Part shown: positions 13,906 through 22,582 of the stretch, in pieces
How positions within the stretch are numbered: the first letter of the stretch is position 1
How the letters are laid out: the number at the start of each line of letters is the position of its first letter
Assembly (NCBI GenBank): GCA_001515955.1
Contig: LOES01000087.1
Coordinates: 1-23,874 of the forward strand
Origin: Clostridia bacterium BRH_c25
GTDB lineage: Bacteria; Bacillota_A; Clostridia; Lutisporales; Lutisporaceae
Reading direction: 5' to 3'
DNA length: 23,874 nt
Position numbers and translations under genes: made by a program
The notes under the pieces: model-generated
Database searches by the model: none
Told to the model about the DNA's origin: nothing
What the model saw: the letters and a program-made list of their open reading frames with translations, nothing else

Positions 13906-15144
13906 CTATATATTTATTCTTCCGTTTTCTACAACTGTTTTCCCGTCCTTGATGACGGTATGTACATGGTTTATACCGAAATGGTATACGATATATTCAA
14001 GATTTGGGGCATCAAAAATTACTATATCAGCTTTTTTGCCCACTTCCAGGCTTCCGATCTCCCCTGCTCTGTCCACCCCATATGCTGCATTTAAAGTCAT
14101 CCCCTTTATTATCTCCTCCGGAGTCATCTTCATTCCATAACAAGCAAAGGTCATTATTGACTGCAGGTTTTCCGTGGGGCATGTGCCCGGATTGTAGTCA
14201 GTTGCAATTGCTACCCTGACGCCCTTCTCCATCATTTTCCTGGCCTGGGCATACTTTCCCAGCATAAGGTAGAAGGAGGTTCCCGGAAGCAGTACCGCCG
14301 TAACCCCCGCTTCAGCCATTGCAGCTATCCCCTCATCTGATGCAGCAAGCAGATGCTCTGCTGATACTGCACCCATTTTGCCTGCAAGCTCTGCACCCTG
14401 GAGAGGAATAATCTCGTCTGCATGTATCTTCAGCTTGAAGCCTTGCTCTTTACCCTTCTGCATTATGACCTCGGACTCCTCCGGCGAGAATACACCCTCC
14501 TCACAGAATACATCTATGAACTCGGCAAGATTGCTCTTCTTGACAAAAGGCATCACATTTTCACATATAAAGTCAATATAGCCTTGGGTATTCCCCTTGA
14601 ATTCCTCAGGTATCGCGTGGGCTCCCATGTAGGTGGAAACTATGTCGACGGGGTGGGAGGCATTTAGCTCGGAAGCCACCTCCAGACATTTTATTTCAGT
14701 ATCAAAATCCAGTCCGTAGCCGCTCTTGGCTTCTACAGTAGTAGTCCCGTGCAGCAGCATCTCGTTCAGACTCTTTTCCGCTTTTGCTTTGAGCTCCTCC
14801 TTGGAAGCTCCCCTGGTGTTTCTAACGGTGCTTAATATTCCTCCGCCCATTTTCAGTATCTCCAGGTAAGGCACCCCTTTGAGCTTAAGGGGCAGCTCCT
14901 TTTCTCTGGAGCCCCCATGAACAAGATGGGTATGGGCATCAATAAGCCCCGGAGTTACTGTTTTCCCAGCCGCATCAATTACTTTTGTCTCCGGGCCTTC
15001 CATTTCCCTGGGAGCATTCCCTTCTCCCACTGCGATTATCCTTCCGTCCTTAATTGCCAAATAACCGTTTTCAATTACTCCTGCACCTTCTCCCTCGGTA
15101 CAGGCAGCTATTATTGAAGCATTTATTATCAAATCAGCCTTCAT
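13906..15144 (-). CDS. hutI: Imidazolonepropionase
   Basis: A 412-residue metal-dependent amidohydrolase that hydrolyses 4-imidazolone-5-propionate to N-formimino-L-glutamate, the third step of histidine breakdown. The amidohydrolase motifs are complete: TPGLIDAHTHLVHGGSRE (metal His pair and the Arg that binds substrate), ATTVEAKSGYG-like region seen as TTVEAKSGYGLD, MGAHAIPEEF, KIHADEI and ATDYNPGTCPTENL. ATG at 15142-15144 has GAAGGTG at about 7 bases; the frame's GTG at 15153 overlaps the ribosome site and was rejected. It starts 23 bases after hutH. No missing catalytic residue. Confidence 0.96.
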   Translation of the reverse strand: MKADLIINASIIAACTEGEGAGVIENGYLAIKDGRIIAVGEGNAPREMEGPETKVIDAAGKTVTPGLIDAHTHLVHGGSREKELPLKLKGVPYLEILKMGGGILSTVRNTRGASKEELKAKAEKSLNEMLLHGTTTVEAKSGYGLDFDTEIKCLEVASELNASHPVDIVSTYMGAHAIPEEFKGNTQGYIDFICENVMPFVKKSNLAEFIDVFCEEGVFSPEESEVIMQKGKEQGFKLKIHADEIIPLQGAELAGKMGAVSAEHLLAASDEGIAAMAEAGVTAVLLPGTSFYLMLGKYAQARKMMEKGVRVAIATDYNPGTCPTENLQSIMTFACYGMKMTPEEIIKGMTLNAAYGVDRAGEIGSLEVGKKADIVIFDAPNLEYIVYHFGINHVHTVIKDGKTVVENGRINI

Positions 15145-15167
15145 ACATTTCACCTTCTTTATGTGCT

Positions 15168-16694
15168 TTATTCCAGTTCTCCAACTGCGCTTTCTACTGC
15201 TTTTACGAATGCTTCGGATTTAATCATTCCATCCAATTTATTCATATCAGTATACATTATCCTATCTTCGTCTACAGGAGTCACTTCTTTTCTTATTACC
15301 TTATATGCTTCCGAAGTGCCGGCTCCAAGCTTCACATCTCCCCTGAAGCTTATTGCCTGTGCTGCTGCAAAGGCCTCGATTCCCAATACCTTCTGCACAT
15401 TGTCCAATATGGCTCTAGCCTTTCTCGCCGCGGTAGTTCCCATGCTTACATGGTCTTCCTGATTGGCAGAGGAAGGAATGGAGTCTACGCTTGCCGGATG
15501 TGCCAGTATCTTGTTTTCTGAAACAATGGAAGCCGCCGCATACTGAGTTATCATAAATCCGGAGTTCAATCCGCCTTTTCTGGTGAGAAATGCAGGAAGA
15601 TCATTAAGCTGCGGATTTACCAGCCTCTCCAATCGTCTTTCGGAAACATTTGCAAGCTCGGAAACTGCTATACCCAGGAAATCCATAGCAAGAGCTATCG
15701 GCTGTCCATGGAAGTTACCACCGGATATTACCTGGTCCTCATCGGCAAATACAATTGGATTGTCAGTTACTGCATTCAATTCTATAGTTGTCTTTTCCAC
15801 CACATACTGTATTGCATCTCTGCTGGCTCCATGTATCTGGGGTATGCACCTTAGTGTATATGCATCCTGCACCCTTATCTGCCCCTGTGATGTTGTCAGT
15901 TCACTTCCGGAAACCAGTCTCAGCATATTTCTTGCAGCTGCCATCTGTCCGCTCTGACCTCTTACTTCGTGCACCTTTTTATCAAAGGCAGTTGTTATCC
16001 CTTTAAGAGCTTCCAGTGTCATAGCAGCTATTATATCAGCATTTTTCAGAAGATTTACAGCATCATGTGCAGCAATTGCACCTATGGCTGTCATTACCGG
16101 AGTACCGTTAATAAGTGCAAGACCTTCCTTGGAAGTCAGCTCTACCACCTTGATACCGGCTTTATCCATAGCCTCTTTCCCCGACATCTTCACTCCCTGA
16201 TAAGTTGCCTCTCCTTCGCCCAACATAACAAGAACCATGTTGGCAAGAGGCGCAAGATCACCACTGGATCCCAGGGAACCTTTTTCAGGAATTATCGGAT
16301 GTACTTCCTTATTAAGCATTTCAATCAATGTGTTTACCGTTTCAAGCCTTATCCCCGAAAAGCCCTTGGCAAGTGCGTTAATTCTTAAAAGCATTATTCC
16401 TCGTACAACCTCTTCCGCCAATGGTTCTCCCATTGAGCATGCATGGCTTACAATAAGATTCCGCTGCAATGCCTTGGTGTCTTCCTTGGATATGAATACA
16501 TCACTGAACTTCCCAAAGCCTGTAGTAATTCCATATACTACGGCTCCCTTATCCACAAGATCGTCAACGTATTTCCTTGACTTCTTTATCTTGCTTACTG
16601 CCTGTTCCGACAATTCGATTTTTTGATTGCTTCTGGCAACAGCAATTACGTCTTTTATGGTCAGGTGCTCGCCATCAATCAACAAATGCCCCAT
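15168..16694 (-). CDS. hutH: Histidine ammonia-lyase
   Basis: A 508-residue MIO-cofactor enzyme that deaminates L-histidine to urocanate, first step of the pathway. Motifs: VVYGITTGFG near 52-61 (catalytic Tyr54), the MIO-forming region GSLGSSGDLAPLA at 139-151, LINGTPVMT, TDNPIVFAD and SSANQEDHVSMGT. The MIO triad is Ser143-Ser144-Gly145 in place of the usual Ala-Ser-Gly; the essential Ser and Gly are kept. ATG 16694 lies about 11 bases from GGAG, and the GTG at 16706 abuts that site and was rejected. First gene of hutH-hutI-fchA-DUF896. Related MIO enzymes (Tyr or Phe lyases) are less likely given hutI next door. Confidence 0.95.
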   Translation of the reverse strand: MGHLLIDGEHLTIKDVIAVARSNQKIELSEQAVSKIKKSRKYVDDLVDKGAVVYGITTGFGKFSDVFISKEDTKALQRNLIVSHACSMGEPLAEEVVRGIMLLRINALAKGFSGIRLETVNTLIEMLNKEVHPIIPEKGSLGSSGDLAPLANMVLVMLGEGEATYQGVKMSGKEAMDKAGIKVVELTSKEGLALINGTPVMTAIGAIAAHDAVNLLKNADIIAAMTLEALKGITTAFDKKVHEVRGQSGQMAAARNMLRLVSGSELTTSQGQIRVQDAYTLRCIPQIHGASRDAIQYVVEKTTIELNAVTDNPIVFADEDQVISGGNFHGQPIALAMDFLGIAVSELANVSERRLERLVNPQLNDLPAFLTRKGGLNSGFMITQYAAASIVSENKILAHPASVDSIPSSANQEDHVSMGTTAARKARAILDNVQKVLGIEAFAAAQAISFRGDVKLGAGTSEAYKVIRKEVTPVDEDRIMYTDMNKLDGMIKSEAFVKAVESAVGELE

Positions 16695-16730
16695 TTTAGA
16701 ATACACTCCTTATTTATTAGATTAGTGCAT

Positions 16731-16758
16731 ATTATACACTTTATCAGTTTTGCATAAA
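16731..16758 (-). promoter_or_regulatory. Possible promoter of the hut operon
   Basis: Minus strand: a perfect TATAAT (16731-16736) with a poor -35 TTTATG (16753-16758) at 16 bases. A better TTGACG lies 27 bases upstream, too far for normal use, so activator help is conceivable. Confidence 0.4.
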
Positions 16759-16872
16759 CAGATCGTCAAAAAATTTTGTACTCCTGCCAAATATATTTTA
16801 TCAGAATTGTATTGCCAAAGTAAACAAAAAAGGCTTTTTGGGTAGCTTCTAAGTGTCTAAATGTAAAAAAAG

Positions 16873-16885
16873 TCTGGTAACCAGA
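16873..16885. other. Short palindrome upstream of the lipase gene
   Basis: TCTGGT-A-ACCAGA, perfect 6-bp arms, 58 bases before the lipase ATG. It could be an operator; nothing else in the 16759-16943 gap is recognisable. Confidence 0.35.
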
Positions 16886-16943
16886 ACAAGCATAGCTGAA
16901 TAATATGTATTACTCGATTTTTTTGAGGAAAGGAAACATTGAA

Positions 16944-17672
16944 ATGACAATTCCCATAGGCTTTAGTAAAGGCTTGGCATTATTCCTTGCGAACTGCTGT
17001 CTCCAGGCTTATAACCAATTCAGCTTCAAAGGGATTTTCAATATACCCCCCGGCTACTCTCTTGTTGCTTCCATAATGGCCGCTCCAGCCAAGACTCTTG
17101 ACGTATACGGCTTTATTATTGAATCTTCGGACAGTATAGTGATCTCCTTCAGAGGCAGCAGGTCCAATCCTGACTGGATCGCAGATGCGGCAATATTGCA
17201 GACTTATTTTCCCTACACCCGCATAAAGCTTAAAATCCATTCAGGGTTTGCGGCTGTATACAACACTTGCAGGCAGCAGATTATGAACATATTAAACACT
17301 CTGAAAAGCTCAAAGCAGCTTTTCATTACAGGCCACAGTCTTGGGGGCGCCCTTTCTGTGCTTTGTGCTCTGGATACAGCTGCCAATACGGATTATAAGG
17401 ACCCTGTCGTATATAGCTTCGGGAGCCCCAGAGCAGGTAATCCCAAGTTTGTGCAGGCCTACAATGAAATTATCAACAACAATGTAAGAATAGTGAACAC
17501 AAACGATATAGTTCCCCTGCTGCCTCCGGCTGTAGTACATCCACCCCTCTCCAATGAGCTTCTTTACTATAGGCATGTGAAAGGTTTGGTTACAATTACA
17601 GTACAGACCGGCAGCATAACAGGAAATCACATTGTGGAGAACTATATGGATGGGATAAGGATAATGGATTAG
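16944..17672 (+). CDS. Class 3 lipase family protein
   Basis: A 242-residue alpha/beta hydrolase of the lipase class 3 family (PF01764). Catalytic triad visible: nucleophile Ser in ITGHSLGGALS (about residue 132), Asp in NTNDIVPLLPP, and His in GNHIVENY near the C-terminus; the oxyanion-strand motif IVISFRGSRSNPDWIADA precedes it. No clear signal peptide, so it is probably cytoplasmic; the substrate (acylglycerol or other ester) is unknown. The frame opens at 16905 without a ribosome site; ATG 16944 has GAGGAAAGG upstream at about 10 bases and is preferred. Stands alone, facing the YgiQ gene tail to tail. Confidence 0.9.
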   Translation: MTIPIGFSKGLALFLANCCLQAYNQFSFKGIFNIPPGYSLVASIMAAPAKTLDVYGFIIESSDSIVISFRGSRSNPDWIADAAILQTYFPYTRIKLKIHSGFAAVYNTCRQQIMNILNTLKSSKQLFITGHSLGGALSVLCALDTAANTDYKDPVVYSFGSPRAGNPKFVQAYNEIINNNVRIVNTNDIVPLLPPAVVHPPLSNELLYYRHVKGLVTITVQTGSITGNHIVENYMDGIRIMD

Positions 17673-17689
17673 GGTATTCCTTTGAAGTA

Positions 17690-17756
17690 TAAGGTTACGA
17701 GGTTACGGGGTTCCGTGGGATGGTTATGCGTTTCGGGTGAAAACCCGGCCCTACAC
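17690..17756. repeat. REP-like palindromic sequence between lipase and YgiQ genes
   Basis: It holds tandem GGTTACG units (17693 and 17701), GGTTACGGGGTTCCG, and a CGGGT-GAAA-ACCCG hairpin followed by GGCCCTAC. GGTTACGGGGTTTCG occurs beside the palindromes near 10358-10372 on the other strand. The repeat supplies the stop codon of the YgiQ gene. Confidence 0.6.
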
Positions 17757-19622
17757 GCCTTTTTTGCTTCGCCTGCTGTGCCTGCCGGTGCTCCTTTTTC
17801 CTTCTGGCCTACCGCTCATATTCCTGGTCGATTTTATCAGGCATTTCTCATTAAAACCTATAAGATCTTCTCTCCCGGCTGCCTTCAGCGCCTTATATAC
17901 CAGTTCGTAGTTTTTAGGATCCCTATACTGTATTAGTGCTCTCTGCATTGCCTTCTCCCCAGGGTCCTTTGGAACATATACGGGCTTCATGGTTCTAGGA
18001 TCAAGCTCAGTATAGTACATGCAGGTGGACAGTGTGCCCGGAGTCGGGTAGAACTCCTGTATCTGCTCCGGATTATAGCCCATATCCCTTACATACTCGG
18101 CAAGCTCAATTGCGGCTTCAAGATCCGAGCCCGGATGCCCCGACATAAGATAGGGCACAAGATACTGCTCCTTCCGGAGCCGCTTATTCATATCAAAATA
18201 TTTTTTTACAAATCTGCTGTATATCCCTTTACCGGGTTTGCCCATGTATCTCAGCACCTTGTCAGATACATGCTCGGGTGCTACCTTGAGCTGCCCGCTT
18301 ATATGGTTCTCACAAAGCTCCCTCAAAAACTCATCATCTTTGTCAGCCAGCATATAGTCATATCGTAGTCCGGAGCGCACAAATACCTTTTTTACTCCAG
18401 GCAGGGACCTTAGCCTTCTAAGCAGTGCCACATAATCCTTGTGATCCACCTTGAGGTTCTTGCAGGGTGCCGGATGAAGGCACTGTCTGTTCTTGCACAC
18501 CCCTTCCCTGAGCTGTTTATCACAGGCTGCGTGTCTGAAGTTGGCTGTCGGCCCCCCCACATCATGTATGTAGCCCTTGAACTCCGGATCCTTCAAAAGC
18601 TGTTCCGCCTCTTCCAATATTGACTCATGGCTCCTGCTCTGCACAACCCTGCCCTGGTGGAAATTCAGAGCACAGAAGGAACAGCCCCCAAAGCATCCCC
18701 TTTGGGAAATCAGGCTGAATTTTACTTCCTTAAGAGCAGGTATCCCTCCCTGCTTTTCATAAACCGGATGATACTGTCTGGTAAAAGGCAGGCTGTACAC
18801 ATCATCAAGCTCCATCCTTGTCAGAGTGGCAGGAGGCGGATTCTGCACCAGGAATCTTTCCCCGTGGGGCTGTATCAATACACTTCCCGTATGATAGTCC
18901 TGCTCCCGATATTGAAACATAAATGCCCGGGCATATTTCCTATTGCTGTTCCTGACCTCCTCGTAGCTTGGTATCACTAACGAATCCTGCACGTTATCAA
19001 GCTCTGAAGCTATGTAAGCAGTACCATTTATATAGGTTATGTATTTTATTTCCATGCCTGAATCAAGAGCTTCAGCCACTTGTATTATCGGATTTTCTCC
19101 CATCCCATATATCAGAAGGTCTGCCCTGCTGTCAAACAATATTGATCTCCTGACCTGATTGTCCCAAAAGTCATAATGAGCGAATCTCCTAAGGCTGGCT
19201 TCAATACCCCCTATTATGATCGGCACATCCTTATAGGCCTCCCTGAGCCTATTGCAATATACAGTAACTGCCCTATCAGGCCTTTTTCCTCTTGCCCCAC
19301 CGGGGGAATAAAGATCCTCTCTCCTGGGTTTCTTACCCGCTGTATAGTGATTTACCATCGAGTCTATATTACCGGAAGAAACAAGAAAGGCAAGCCTCGG
19401 CCTCCCCAAGGCCTTGAAGGCGTCCGCATTTTTCCAGTCAGGCTGTGGAATTATGCCAACCAGATAACCCCTGCTCTCCAGAAGCCTGGTTATTATGGCA
19501 TGTCCAAAGCTTGGGTGGTCTACATAGGCATCTCCGCTTATATATATGAAGTCAAACTGCTCTATTTCTCTTTTCCGCATATCCTCCTTGGATATGGGAA
19601 GAAACTCATCCCTGCTAATCAA
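17751..19622 (-). CDS. ygiQ: YgiQ family radical SAM protein (UPF0313)
   Basis: A 623-residue radical SAM enzyme of unknown substrate. N-terminal UPF0313 domain about 1-290 ([40 protein letters not shown]). The radical SAM core has the cluster motif CFGGCSFC (Cys310, Cys314, Cys317) and later [21 protein letters not shown] and [16 protein letters not shown]. The C-terminus ends in a basic tail (RRSKKGV) whose stop codon lies in an intergenic repeat. The frame begins with TTG at 19620-19622 with GGATGTGA as a modest ribosome site; the FLPISKEDM that follows is where relatives start, so this start is likely. Soluble. Gene neighbour thpR is separated by a palindromic repeat, so co-transcription is uncertain. 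Confidence 0.95.
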   Translation of the reverse strand: MISRDEFLPISKEDMRKREIEQFDFIYISGDAYVDHPSFGHAIITRLLESRGYLVGIIPQPDWKNADAFKALGRPRLAFLVSSGNIDSMVNHYTAGKKPRREDLYSPGGARGKRPDRAVTVYCNRLREAYKDVPIIIGGIEASLRRFAHYDFWDNQVRRSILFDSRADLLIYGMGENPIIQVAEALDSGMEIKYITYINGTAYIASELDNVQDSLVIPSYEEVRNSNRKYARAFMFQYREQDYHTGSVLIQPHGERFLVQNPPPATLTRMELDDVYSLPFTRQYHPVYEKQGGIPALKEVKFSLISQRGCFGGCSFCALNFHQGRVVQSRSHESILEEAEQLLKDPEFKGYIHDVGGPTANFRHAACDKQLREGVCKNRQCLHPAPCKNLKVDHKDYVALLRRLRSLPGVKKVFVRSGLRYDYMLADKDDEFLRELCENHISGQLKVAPEHVSDKVLRYMGKPGKGIYSRFVKKYFDMNKRLRKEQYLVPYLMSGHPGSDLEAAIELAEYVRDMGYNPEQIQEFYPTPGTLSTCMYYTELDPRTMKPVYVPKDPGEKAMQRALIQYRDPKNYELVYKALKAAGREDLIGFNEKCLIKSTRNMSGRPEGKRSTGRHSRRSKKGV

Positions 19623-19646
19623 AAAATCACATCCGATTATTTATTT

Positions 19647-19729
19647 AGATACGAGATTCTAGATTCTAGCATTTTACAGAAAAGCCTTCGAAGCCTTGCT
19701 TGGGTTCTCGTATCTCGCATCTCGTATCT
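19647..19729. repeat. Palindromic intergenic repeat, copy 2
   Basis: AGATACGAGA and TCTCGTATCT are perfect inverted arms; a CTTCGAAGC core and CTCGCATCTCGTATCTA are shared with copy 1 at 9231-9288. Its right end overlaps the thpR stop codon (19728-19730). Confidence 0.75.
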
Positions 19730-20279
19730 ATCTTAGTCCAAAGGTTGAAATTGGTGTATAAATTCTTTTCCCTTCTGCTTCCTCACTTTTTATCAGGGAG
19801 ATATCCTTGATTTCAATGGTCCTGAAGCTTCTGAAATCCACTTTTTCTTCCAACTCTTCAAAGGGTATCTTGAGTAATAAATCCTGGGCTATTGTTATAT
19901 GCGGAGTATAGGTCTTTATTTCCTTCTTCAGGCCCAATCTGTGCATTTCTTCCTCAACATCGGAATACAATGCTCCCAGCTTATCCAACTCTCCTGAGAA
20001 ACCCAACCAGAGGGCATGGATACTTCCTTTGCCGTCAAAGTACCCTATTTTATCTATATTAAGATGGATTTTCCGGTGCTTTGAAGCGATGCCCTTAAGT
20101 GACCTTCCAATGTCCGCAGTTTTGGTTTGCTGGATTTCACCGAGGAATTTAAGTGTCAGATGAAAGTTCCCTACATATTTGAATCTTCCTCTTTCTGAGT
20201 TTTCCCGTACAATATGCTGTATCCCTGCGATGCTGTCCTTTATATACCTGCTAAAATCAACCCCGATAAATGTCCTCAT
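19728..20279 (-). CDS. thpR: RNA 2',3'-cyclic phosphodiesterase (2H/LigT family)
   Basis: A 183-residue 2H phosphoesterase that opens 2',3'-cyclic phosphate RNA ends; bacterial members can also ligate in vitro. Both HxT motifs are present: FHLTLKFLG (His40, Thr42) and TPHITIAQ (His127, Thr129). The opening MRTFIGVDFS is typical of the family, and the length is normal. ATG at 20277-20279 has GGGAGG at 7 bases; the frame's TTG at 20285 overlaps the ribosome site region and was not used. The gap before it (20280-20458) shows no gene. Confidence 0.93.
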   Translation of the reverse strand: MRTFIGVDFSRYIKDSIAGIQHIVRENSERGRFKYVGNFHLTLKFLGEIQQTKTADIGRSLKGIASKHRKIHLNIDKIGYFDGKGSIHALWLGFSGELDKLGALYSDVEEEMHRLGLKKEIKTYTPHITIAQDLLLKIPFEELEEKVDFRSFRTIEIKDISLIKSEEAEGKRIYTPISTFGLR

Positions 20280-20458
20280 GGTCAAACCTCCCTATGATCA
20301 TTGCTTGCTATAGTTTTTACTCTTTTATCCATGTTCTATCCGCTTTCCCTTGCAGTTATTCCATCATTCCCAGCATTTTTTTAAGCATAATGCCGTTTAT
20401 TACAGCCTGAGCCCTGGAGGTGCCTCCTGCACCCCCATCCCAAAATATGAAAACATAG

Positions 20459-20489
20459 AAAAAGTATGCAACCAGACTGCTGCATACTT
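20459..20489 (-). terminator. Terminator of the YkuS-family gene
   Basis: Minus strand: AGTATGCA and TGCATACT arms around a ~10-base loop, then TTTTTC. About 17 bases after the stop at 20506. Confidence 0.8.
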
Positions 20490-20505
20490 CTATTGTATAG
20501 AGTTT

Positions 20506-20775
20506 TTATCTTTTTTTCAAATCCGAAGTTCTTAATACTTCATTGTATATTTCATCTTCCGTTTTACCTTGTGCGCTTATTACTGCCGTGCCGGTCATCA
20601 TATCTTCCATTCCCATGAAATTGGAATCCGCACCTGTGACGACAATAGCATCAAAATTGTTCAAAGCTCTCCGGAACTCTTTGTTGCTGCCATCCAGCAC
20701 CTCAACCGTGCAATCCCTGCTTTCCAGATAACTTTTTACGTTGTTTAGTGCTTCCTCTATGCCTACCTTCTTCAT
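20506..20775 (-). CDS. YkuS/UPF0180 family protein
   Basis: An 89-residue protein of the UPF0180 family, function unknown, found in Bacillus and clostridia. Family pattern: MKKVGIEEALNNVKSYLE at the start, then the DAIVVTGADSNFMGMEDM segment near 44-61 and VISAQGKTEDEIYNEV near 65-80. A compact Rossmann-like alpha/beta fold is expected. ATG at 20773-20775 has GGAGG at 7 bases; the longer start at 20805 does not. Monocistronic with its own terminator. Confidence 0.9.
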   Translation of the reverse strand: MKKVGIEEALNNVKSYLESRDCTVEVLDGSNKEFRRALNNFDAIVVTGADSNFMGMEDMMTGTAVISAQGKTEDEIYNEVLRTSDLKKR

Positions 20776-21052
20776 ATTAATACCTCCATAAAAATTTCTT
20801 TTCAAAACAATTAAATATTTTTACTTTTTATATATAAATATATTCTCCGCTAAATATTTACTTTTTATTCGACGCTGCTTAATCCTTAATAATAGCACCT
20901 TTAACTCCAGTCTCGGATTAGTGCTTCTATAAGCTCTGATAATTTTGGGACTATACATTATGGCAAACTTAGTCTAAAATGGATAATAAGTATCCCGCTA
21001 ATTAATTTTCCCATATGAAATCCTTCGACCGATAAAATTTGACTCCTTTGCA

Positions 21053-21092
21053 GATTTCAAACCTGTAAGTTGTAGAGCTGCAGTTTGAAATC
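21053..21092 (+). other. Hairpin in the leader of the M23-bactofilin operon
   Basis: GATTTCAAAC and GTTTGAAATC are perfect 10-bp inverted arms, extended by CTG/CAG with one bulge, around an ~15-base loop. It ends 49 bases before the TTG start. No U-tract follows directly, so it looks like a leader structure or operator. The rest of the 20776-21141 gap is AT-rich with no gene seen. Confidence 0.6.
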
Positions 21093-21141
21093 TTTGTGTC
21101 TATAGATTTTTTAAGCATTAAAAATATAAAGGATGATTCAT

Positions 21142-22092
21142 TTGAAAAAGGCAATGGTGAAAAACAAAAAAAACTATGCTACTTTCATGTTCATTCCCGA
21201 AGGTCAGTCTACCGTTAAATCCTACAGGATGCCGGTATGGTTTCCCAGGTTTGTTACCATGTCCATTATCCTGCTTGTTTTAGCATCCGGGGTGTGTTTT
21301 TCTGCTTTATCCTCTCTGAGGCTTCAGCATGAAATCAGCAGAGAGGAAATAGGGAAGCTTACAGCTATCAACAGCTCTCAAAAGATTGAAATTGAAAAGC
21401 TGCAGAAAAACTCTCAGGAAGTGCAAAAGCAATTGGAAGAAAACTCTCTGATACTGGAAGAGGTTAAGAAAGCTGTAGGTATTACCCCCTCCTCCTCTGA
21501 TGAAAACATCCAAATCAAGCTTGTTTCTCCGGAGGACAGTTCTCCCATAAGCTTGCTGAAAGAGGGGTCAAGCCCTGATATGACGGCTAATATAGAGAGT
21601 ATTGAATCTAGCTTTGCATCCCTGGCTGATAAAATTGCAGCCCAGAAGCAGGTAATAAATGAATCCCTGGGCCCAATAAAAAGTCAGCTTGCATATATGA
21701 TGGCCAAACCATCCATTGTGCCTGTTGCTGCCGCTATAACTGCCGGTTTTGGCTACAGAAAGAACCCTTTTACAAGCAGAGGCAGCGAGTTCCATAAGGG
21801 AGTCGACTTTGCGGCCTCCTACGGACAGACAATTGTGGCAACGGGTGATGGTATAGTAATGTTCTCAGGCTGGAATGCAGGCTATGGAAGAATGGTTATA
21901 ATATCCCACGGCTATGGTATTACCACTTTATATGCCCACAACTCAAAGCTGCTCGTTAAGCAGGGAGATAAGGTCAAGAAAGGACAGGCTATAACAAAGG
22001 CAGGTAATACAGGCCGGAGCACCGGAACTCATCTTCACTACGAAGTAAAGGTAAACGGTAAAAATGTCAACCCATCACAATACTTCAAATAA
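21142..22092 (+). CDS. Membrane-anchored M23 (LytM-type) peptidase
   Basis: A 316-residue cell-envelope protein, probably a peptidoglycan endopeptidase. Basic cytoplasmic N-terminus, one membrane helix about 38-59 (FVTMSIILLVLASGVCF), a coiled coil about 62-112, a linker, and a C-terminal LytM domain about 200-316. The zinc motifs are present: His218 and Asp222 in EFHKGVDFAAS, and HLH in GTHLHYEV near 297-299, so it looks active. The first ATG (21133) touches the AAAGG site; TTG at 21142 is spaced about 9 bases from it and is preferred. It is 67 bases upstream of a bactofilin gene; this pairing is known from bacteria where bactofilins position M23 peptidases to shape the wall. Confidence 0.92.
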   Translation: MKKAMVKNKKNYATFMFIPEGQSTVKSYRMPVWFPRFVTMSIILLVLASGVCFSALSSLRLQHEISREEIGKLTAINSSQKIEIEKLQKNSQEVQKQLEENSLILEEVKKAVGITPSSSDENIQIKLVSPEDSSPISLLKEGSSPDMTANIESIESSFASLADKIAAQKQVINESLGPIKSQLAYMMAKPSIVPVAAAITAGFGYRKNPFTSRGSEFHKGVDFAASYGQTIVATGDGIVMFSGWNAGYGRMVIISHGYGITTLYAHNSKLLVKQGDKVKKGQAITKAGNTGRSTGTHLHYEVKVNGKNVNPSQYFK

Positions 22093-22159
22093 TATGCCTT
22101 AATGAACAAATAGCATTATTGCAATTTATATATTATATTTATATAAGGGAGGTATTAGA

Positions 22160-22519
22160 ATGTTTGGCTCAGGCAAGAAATCAATAAACGGCGAAAAAAT
22201 GGATACACTTATAGGCAAGGGCACAGGCCTTGAAGGTACCGTCAATGCTGATGGTACTATAAGACTGGACGGCAAGGTGCACGGAGGGCTTAATATTACA
22301 GGCAATCTGATTGTTGGAGAAGAAGGAGCCGTTAAAGGCAATATAAAGGCAGAAAATGCATTTATTGCCGGAGTCGTAGAAGGCAATGTCATCGCAACCT
22401 CCCAGCTTCATATTACACATACTGCGAAGCTTATTGGCGATATAACAGTAAAAAACGTCATCATTGATGAAGGTGCGATATTTATAGGCAATTGCAAGAT
22501 AATAACCGATAATACATAG
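22160..22519 (+). CDS. Bactofilin (polymer-forming cytoskeletal protein)
   Basis: A 119-residue bactofilin (PF04519), which forms filaments by stacking right-handed beta-helices without nucleotide. Residues about 14-112 are the beta-helix with repeating short strands and Gly/Asn turns (DTLIGKGTGLEGTVNADG, RLDGKVHGGLNITGNLIVG, then GAVKGNIKAENAFIAGVVEG). Short charged N-terminus MFGSGKKSINGEK. ATG 22160 with AAGGGAGG at 7 bases. Same direction as the M23 gene and followed by a terminator, so a two-gene operon is likely. Confidence 0.95.
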   Translation: MFGSGKKSINGEKMDTLIGKGTGLEGTVNADGTIRLDGKVHGGLNITGNLIVGEEGAVKGNIKAENAFIAGVVEGNVIATSQLHITHTAKLIGDITVKNVIIDEGAIFIGNCKIITDNT

Positions 22520-22534
22520 AGTTGGAATAAGTAT

Positions 22535-22568
22535 AAACCCAAGCCATAATTTGGCTTGGGTTTATTTA
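22535..22568 (+). terminator. Terminator of the M23-bactofilin operon, possibly bidirectional
   Basis: AAACCCAAGCC and GGCTTGGGTTT form a perfect 11-bp stem, followed by ATTTATTT. On the minus strand it lies 20 bases after the stop of the convergent gene at 22583 and could serve both. Confidence 0.85.
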
Positions 22569-22582
22569 TTTGTATAAGGCAT

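Noticed and set aside
15054..16388. Several plus-strand frames opposite hutI and hutH
   Set aside because: Antisense shadows of strongly conserved enzymes.
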